The notes under the pieces: generated by a model
What the model was told of the DNA's origin: nothing
Seen by the model: only the letters and a program-made list of their open reading frames with translations
Database searches by the model: none
NCBI RefSeq assembly: GCF_963678635.1
Contig: NC_087062.1
Coordinates: 18,527,789 to 18,591,788, forward strand
DNA length: 64,000 nt
Reading direction: 5' to 3'
Source of the DNA: Symsagittifera roscoffensis
Taxonomy: Eukaryota > Xenacoelomorpha > Acoela > Convolutidae
Program-made: the position numbers and the translations under genes
Shown: positions 58,657-64,000 of the stretch, piece by piece
Position numbering within the stretch: the first letter of the stretch is position 1
Layout of the letters: each line of letters starts with the position of its first letter

Positions 58657-61600
58657 TTCTTTTTAATTGAGCGAAAACAAAATTTTGAGGGCGTAGTTCA
58701 AATTTACATCAGTCATGATATTTATTTGTTCAAATTGCTTCCCAGGGAGCTTTCCATAGGTTGCCACTAATGGATCTCCTTTAATTAAAAACAGATAAGA
58801 AATATTTTTAAACCTTAATGTTTTTTTTTGTTTTAAAGTTAAAAAATTGCAAATTAAATTACGGTCTTGGTCTTGAATTTGATTCAATATTAAATCTACA
58901 GCTTTGAGAAACAGTTTTTGATGTAATGACCGTTGAACTTTTTCTGGAAAATTGACCCTTAGTTCTCTTAAATGCGAATTTTTTCCTTAATGATTTTTCT
59001 ATACGCTGGTACAATATTCTGTTTTTTTTTGTAGAGATAACATTTTGGAGATTTCAATCGATGGGTATTTTTCCGGAGATCTCTATCGATGGGTATAGTA
59101 GATTGAAGGGCTTCAACTCCACAAGCCAGTTTTACCAACATGTTTTTTATTTCGCCCTTGAATGTAAGGTATTGATCAAGCATAATTCCTAAATACTACA
59201 ATTGTGACTTCACTACAATAGTATTATTATCTAGTGGTATACTGTGTTTAGGTAAAATCTTGCAAAGTAATGTGAAAATTTTTGACAAGATTCTCGCAGA
59301 TGCTGAAAAGCGAAATTAACATTATGATGGGTGCAGTAAACTAATGTACCATCAGCATATTGCACTTTGTTTGCGACTTTCGGGTAATTGTTTGCTTAGA
59401 TCAGTTATGCAGATGTTGAAAATTAAAAGTAATGAAACTTTGCTTCTAAAACCCCTTGATCGAGTGATATGCAATCCTGTTTTGTGTTTTTACTACAGTT
59501 TTTTGTTGCCTGTTGCCTCAATAGCCGATTCCGAGAAACCCAGATTTTTAAATCAAAAACCAGAAAAATTTGATCAATTGATTCGAAAGCTTTTGATAGG
59601 CCTAGTATGGCTACGGAAGAATTCAGTACAGTAAAATATTGCATGCATAGTAGATTATGATGATCTAAAACGATTTTGAGTATTGTTTAAAAAGTTATTG
59701 CTCAATAGATATTCATTTACTTGTTATGTAACAACTTTTCAAAACTTTTGATGATGCGCTTCTTATTTATAATGGTCTGTAGTTTTCTGCTAATTCTTGG
59801 TCTTTTTTGTATACGGAGTAACAAGAGCTTTTTTGTGTCTTAAACAAAAAATATCTTGTTTTATTAATGAAGAAAGTCAAGTTTTGTTTCATGAAGAAAG
59901 TCAAGTGAGGATTTTCTTAATTGCAGCCGATTAGGGCTCATATCAAAAATACAGACGAGCTTGCTGGTTTTCTAACAAAAAGTTCGGTTAGTAAATTTTT
60001 TCCGATTCAAATTTACTAATAAATTGAAAGATAAAATGTTTTTTTTTCTTTGTGTAAGGTTGTGTTGCTTATAACTTTTTGGTTCAATTTTTTTGTGCAA
60101 TGTTTTTTCAGTTTTTGTGTCAGAGAAGTAGCTTAATTTCAGAAATTAGTATTTTATGAAATTTGCCAATTTCAAACTGTTGTTTATTCAGTTTCCTAAC
60201 GAGTCTTCATTTATTGGTGTTGTTTTATCTGCTGTTTTTTGTGGAATTTTCGGTATCGTTTATAAAATTTCGTTTCTGTTGCTCGGTGGTTTTTGAACTG
60301 AATAGTTCTGAAATAAAATTGTCATCATTGAGATTAGCTGCTTAAATTAGACTTATGAATACCTATAAAAATTGGTTTTTTTGGCGAGCTTTTTTATGCA
60401 GCCAACTAACTTTGTGTTTAACTTTCAAAATAGTTTTTCTGGATGGTATTGCGGATAAAACATTCTCCAATTGACTTTTGATAGAGCCATCTTGAATCGT
60501 TTTCTGAAAAAATTGATTTATCATAAGTTGTAAAAGAATAACTTTTTTTTCAAATTTTACAAGTCTGTAAAGATATTGTAGCTAAGTGGTCCGTGTTGAT
60601 AGGTTGCTTAAAACTAACAGCGTCCATGATTAGATTCATTAAGCTTAGGTTGGTAACGACAAAATTAATAAGTGATTCCGAATGATTTGATGTTGATTTG
60701 TTTGCAACTTCTGATTTATATGGCGTTACAATTGTGCTGAGAGATTTTTTTCTGAATAGCAAAATTAGTTTAAATTATAATCTCCCATTATTACCAACTT
60801 TTTGTTTGTAGCTTCTGCATAAGCAATAAATATAGCAAGACTACCGATAAACTCAGTTTTGTTGAACTTGTTAGGGTTATAAGTGATTTTGTATCAGGTA
60901 GATCTTTCAATTTTATTGTTAGATGTTTCAAATTCCAACCAGATGCTGCCATGTTTGTCACTAAACAAATTTAGATCTTTACGAAGCTTAGGTTTTAGGC
61001 TTCTGGGATTGAGAATCATAATTCCACTGCCTCCGCTTTTATCATTGCCCTCCTCGAATCTGTCAAAGCGAATTGCGGTAACTTGTTTGTTGTTTAGCGT
61101 TCATAAAATATAGTCATTTGAATTTTTGAACCATGTCTCGGAGAGTCCATAAACTGTGCTATAACCGCGCTTGCGCATTGGTTCTTTAAAATAGCCTCTT
61201 TTCCGGTTTGAACTTCTGCAGTTTAGATATAAGACCTTGATGTTGCCTCTATAGTCGTCAAGTTTTTCCGATATTTTTTCAAGACTCATGTTCGGACCTG
61301 GATTTGGATGAAGGCCTCCAGAGCGAAACGGTATGTTTCTGAGCTATGCAGAAGTTGTGATGGTTTTCAGTGATGATGAGAATGATAAAACCAAAAAATC
61401 AATTAATGATAAAACTTTTAATGAAGTGAGCTTGAGAGGCTTTAAGTAGATGAGCTTGAGAGGCACTCAATTTATCGTGCTTGTTGATTTAGTGGCATCC
61501 CATGGAAAAAATTTTCCGTCCCGTTTTACTTATTACTTATAACAAAATTTTTTTTGGCGCAATACATAAAAAGAAGTAAGCTTGTCATTGTAAAAGCTTA

Positions 61601-62340
61601 GGTAATCGCGTAATTTAGGATTCAGGGTTTTTGGTATCAAAACTCTTACACCACTGCTTCTGCGTTTTGTCATTACACCACTGTTTCTGTAGATCTATCA
61701 CGGCGAAATGCAGTGAGCTGTTTAATATCCATTGTCCGTAAGTTATGGTCATTGGAGTTATTGAACCATGTATGAGAGATTTCGTAAATTGTGTTATATC
61801 TGCCTTTGTGTACTAGTTCTTGAAGATCACCTCTTTTCCTGTAAGACTTCTGCAGTAATAGTGTGAAATTATGATGTTGCTTTTGCAGTATTCCAGTTTT
61901 TCGGATATTTAGACCTAGATTTGGAGGAATGTCTCCAGAGCATAATAGTTTGTTTCTAAGCCATGAAAAAGCGAGCCTCATAACGATTGTTTTTAGCGAT
62001 GACAAGAAAGATAGACAAGATAAATCAAGTAATGATAATATTACTAATAAAATCAATAATGTGGGCTTGAGAGGCTTTTAGTAAAAGCGTGAGATATATC
62101 TTACTTGTTAAATTAGTGGTAAACCATGGAAAAAATTTTCCGACCGGTTTTTTCAATGCTTTGTCTATAATATTATTTTTGTTGTTGAAATACATACGAA
62201 GAAGTAAGCTACTTAGTGACCAAATTACATTCAATGTAAATTCAGAAAAAAGAAATTTTCAAATACCAGACCTATTTTTGAAATATTCTAAAAAATTAGC
62301 TTTAACGATATCAGACCTGCGCATTGAACTAAGATTATTT
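58657..62340 (-). pseudogene. Decayed LINE retrotransposon, second copy
   Basis: Near-identical partner of 49340-53020 with the same endonuclease and reverse-transcriptase remnants, including YADG in place of YADD near 59342 and the duplicated LSETWF-like piece. Similarity to the first copy ends at about 62340. The open frame there continues into unique sequence to about 62501 (IKINLIHGHIRNMKAL), which may be more LINE or chance. Confidence 0.8.
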
Positions 62341-62501
62341 GTTAAGCATGTTAGGGCTTTCATATTTCGTATGTGTCCGTGAATAAGGTTGATTTTTATT
62401 CGCTGAGCTTTTGCGTTTGCGATTAGTGAAGCTCTGTTCAATTTTAGGCCTGGGTAAGTTATTTGAAAATGGCAGACAAATGAGAGATGGCAGTTTTGCA
62501 A

Positions 62502-63698
62502 AAAAATGATACACCATGCTTTTTTTCAAATGTATATTATCCCAATAGACAAAAACCTAATCATTATTTTTGTTTATCATTGAGTTAATTTTGAGCACTC
62601 GGTATCCCAGTTTTGATTTGTGAGTAAAACTTATTTAAAGAATGTATATATCTACATTATGATTTGTTTCACAGTCATCTTTTTTTGTTAATGATGTCCA
62701 CTGGCTCCTTGTGTTTTGATATGATTTCATTCATTTGATCATATATTTATTTCAAGACTGAGTTTTAACATACGTGCGGAAAATACACAGCAACGGAGCG
62801 TAGAAAGAGATCTAATGACGACTGGCTGACGTCAAATAGATTAATTACATTCGTTTTTCGCCGTCTTCACGTAGAAATTGATTTCCGGTCTGTTTAACAA
62901 CCAACCATCATGTTACCGCTCCTGGGCAATCAGTCAAACGAAATTTGTTCAGCTTCTGTTTGAATGCAAAAATAACCTCATAGATGGGTCTCAGATCCCC
63001 AGACAACGTGATTCTTACTAAAAACAAGGCTAGAAAACTTAGTTAAAGGTACTTCTAGTGACAATTCTGTATTAGATCAATTAGAGATATATTGACCTTT
63101 TCCTCGTCTCAAGCCTCGAATTAAAACATTAATAATGAGTTGAATTAAATACGTTCCAGACATTGCAGTGGCTAAAAGGTGGTAAATGTTTGTTAAAATA
63201 GTCTCTGGGCACCAGGCCTCCATTTCTAGCCTCTCCCAGAAAACATTGTCGTTACTTCTTGATTTTGCTGCTCTGTATGTAGGGTTCGGAGTTGTGTCGA
63301 ATATTTAACTATACACACCGGCTTCACTCAGCTTCTTCGCGTAGTGCATTATCACACGAACGTGTCGTGTCCGGAGGTTTGTCTTCGTGTCAAAATTTCT
63401 TTCTCTTCCTACCGACTGTTCGTTTTCTGGTATTCGGCTGTTTTTGTTGTTGTTTGTCACGTTGCCATAATCAAAATTGCCATATTTAGCTTTTCTCAAA
63501 AATATTCCAGTACAATCGAAAATTTGAAATTTCAATGTTCTGGAATGTTCTGAGACTCTTTTCAGTGTAGAATGCATTATTAAGACGCTTAACGTCATTC
63601 TTAGCGTTCACTGAAAAATTTGGTTGCGCCATATGGGGGAATGACACAAGTTTGAGATCATCCTGCACAATAACGCAATTCAAGTCCGAGCAAGGACA
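62502..63698. other. Intergenic, no gene called
   Basis: Overlapping short frames occur on both strands near 63290-63680, and TATTTAACTATACACACC near 63301 looks promoter-like. Nothing ties these to a gene. The part nearest 63843 is probably 3' UTR of the right-edge gene. Confidence 0.35.
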
Positions 63699-63704
63699 TT
63701 TATT
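63699..63704 (-). promoter_or_regulatory. Putative polyadenylation signal AATAAA
   Basis: AATAAA on the minus strand, about 140 bases after the stop codon at 63843, a plausible distance for the 3' end of the right-edge gene. Confidence 0.4.
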
Positions 63705-63842
63705 TAAAACTTCGATTTTTTCCTCGGTACTGCTACCCCTATAAAAAAGGATAATAGTAATAATAATGATCGTTTAGGTTATGATACGCACTCTAATGCT
63801 AGATCCCAGGATTGATTTTTTGGCGTCCACGGGAATTAAAAA

Positions 63843-64000
63843 CTATTCAAAATCACGTATACTAGGATACCTGATGTTGGAATCTTGCCCCAAGCCCTGC
63901 GTCATTTCTTCTGTTCCAGTTGTGCTTCCTCCTGTTTCATTGATAAGGTCCATGGTTTTTCTATAGTCCTCCTTTCGGTCGTAGAGGTCAGAATAAATTT
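63843..64000 (-). CDS. C-terminal exon of an unrecognised protein, cut by the window edge
   Basis: The minus strand is open from the window edge for 51 codons to a TAG at 63845-63843. It encodes a tyrosine- and acid-rich tail (IYSDLYDRKEDYRKTMDL, then NETGGSTTGTEEMTQG, then NIRYPSIRDFE). Composition is clearly more protein-like than neighbouring AT-rich frames. Several Tyr residues in acidic context (YSDLYD, EDYRK) would suit a cytoplasmic receptor or adaptor tail, but that is inference. No family is recognised and upstream exons lie outside the window. Confidence 0.45.
   Translation of the reverse strand, partial: IYSDLYDRKEDYRKTMDLINETGGSTTGTEEMTQGLGQDSNIRYPSIRDFE

Larger units (their letters stand above)
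53026..62340. repeat. 9.4-kb tandem duplication, second copy
   Basis: Second copy of the block above. It starts inside a 1.33-kb unit and ends near 62340, where sequence becomes unique. It lacks the 131-bp insertion and has one diverged patch (58111-58170). Recent origin, or an assembly duplication of two haplotypes, would both give this similarity. Confidence 0.9.

Noticed and set aside
63292-63683. Overlapping short frames on both strands near the right end
   Set aside because: They overlap in several frames, have no domain and no splice context; more likely noncoding DNA or UTR.

Overview
The window looks like AT-rich, gene-poor, repeat-dense nuclear DNA from an animal, most likely an invertebrate; I cannot name the species. 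The evidence is spliceosomal splice sites around a sacsin-family exon, decayed LINE retrotransposons, tRNA-derived SINEs, a U1 snRNA pseudogene and many small inverted-repeat DNA transposons. There is no bacterial or organellar gene organisation.

Coding content is small. On the minus strand, 4885-2770 is one long first coding exon of a sacsin-like protein with an N-terminal GHKL-type ATPase fold; it ends in a perfect splice donor and the gene runs off to the left. On the plus strand, 24811-25119 looks like a last exon (acceptor directly before it, in-frame stop) of a protein I do not recognise. At the right edge, 64000-63843 on the minus strand looks like the C-terminal exon of a gene entering from the right. 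A broken coding remnant may sit at 32.1-32.7 kb (minus).

The rest is layered repeats. (1) 7.64-17.56 kb: a satellite-like array, first 511-bp units, then seven units of mostly about 1.24 kb. The units derive from an inverted-repeat element (family A) whose dispersed copies lie at 18.8-22.3 kb. They also carry a hairpin module shared with a second element family (M), and four contain an identical-length 117-bp piece of U1 snRNA. (2) 17.9-24.3 kb: a cluster of small inverted-repeat elements (A, B, C, D, F, G, H). Several have clear 8-bp target duplications, and two places show nesting, one of them three deep. (3) 26.3-41.7 kb: family M elements of about 0.5 kb, one M inserted inside another, a 2.33-kb tandem duplication bounded by M copies, and a 1.1-kb pentanucleotide array. 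(4) 42.2-62.5 kb: an inverted-repeat element (E) full of TAATCGATTA-like palindromes, then a near-perfect tandem duplication of about 9.4 kb. Each 9.4-kb copy holds 1.33-kb tandem units (LINE reverse-transcriptase fragment plus tRNA-derived SINE) and a decayed LINE with endonuclease and reverse-transcriptase remnants. A 131-bp insertion and one diverged patch distinguish the two copies.

The genes show no sign of working together as a system. The main interest is how the repeats were built: a snRNA captured by a satellite, a terminal hairpin module shared between repeat families, nested transposons whose order can be read, and a duplication with a readable microhomology junction. All family names other than sacsin, LINE, SINE and U1 (A, B, C, D, E, F, G, H, M) are labels local to this report.
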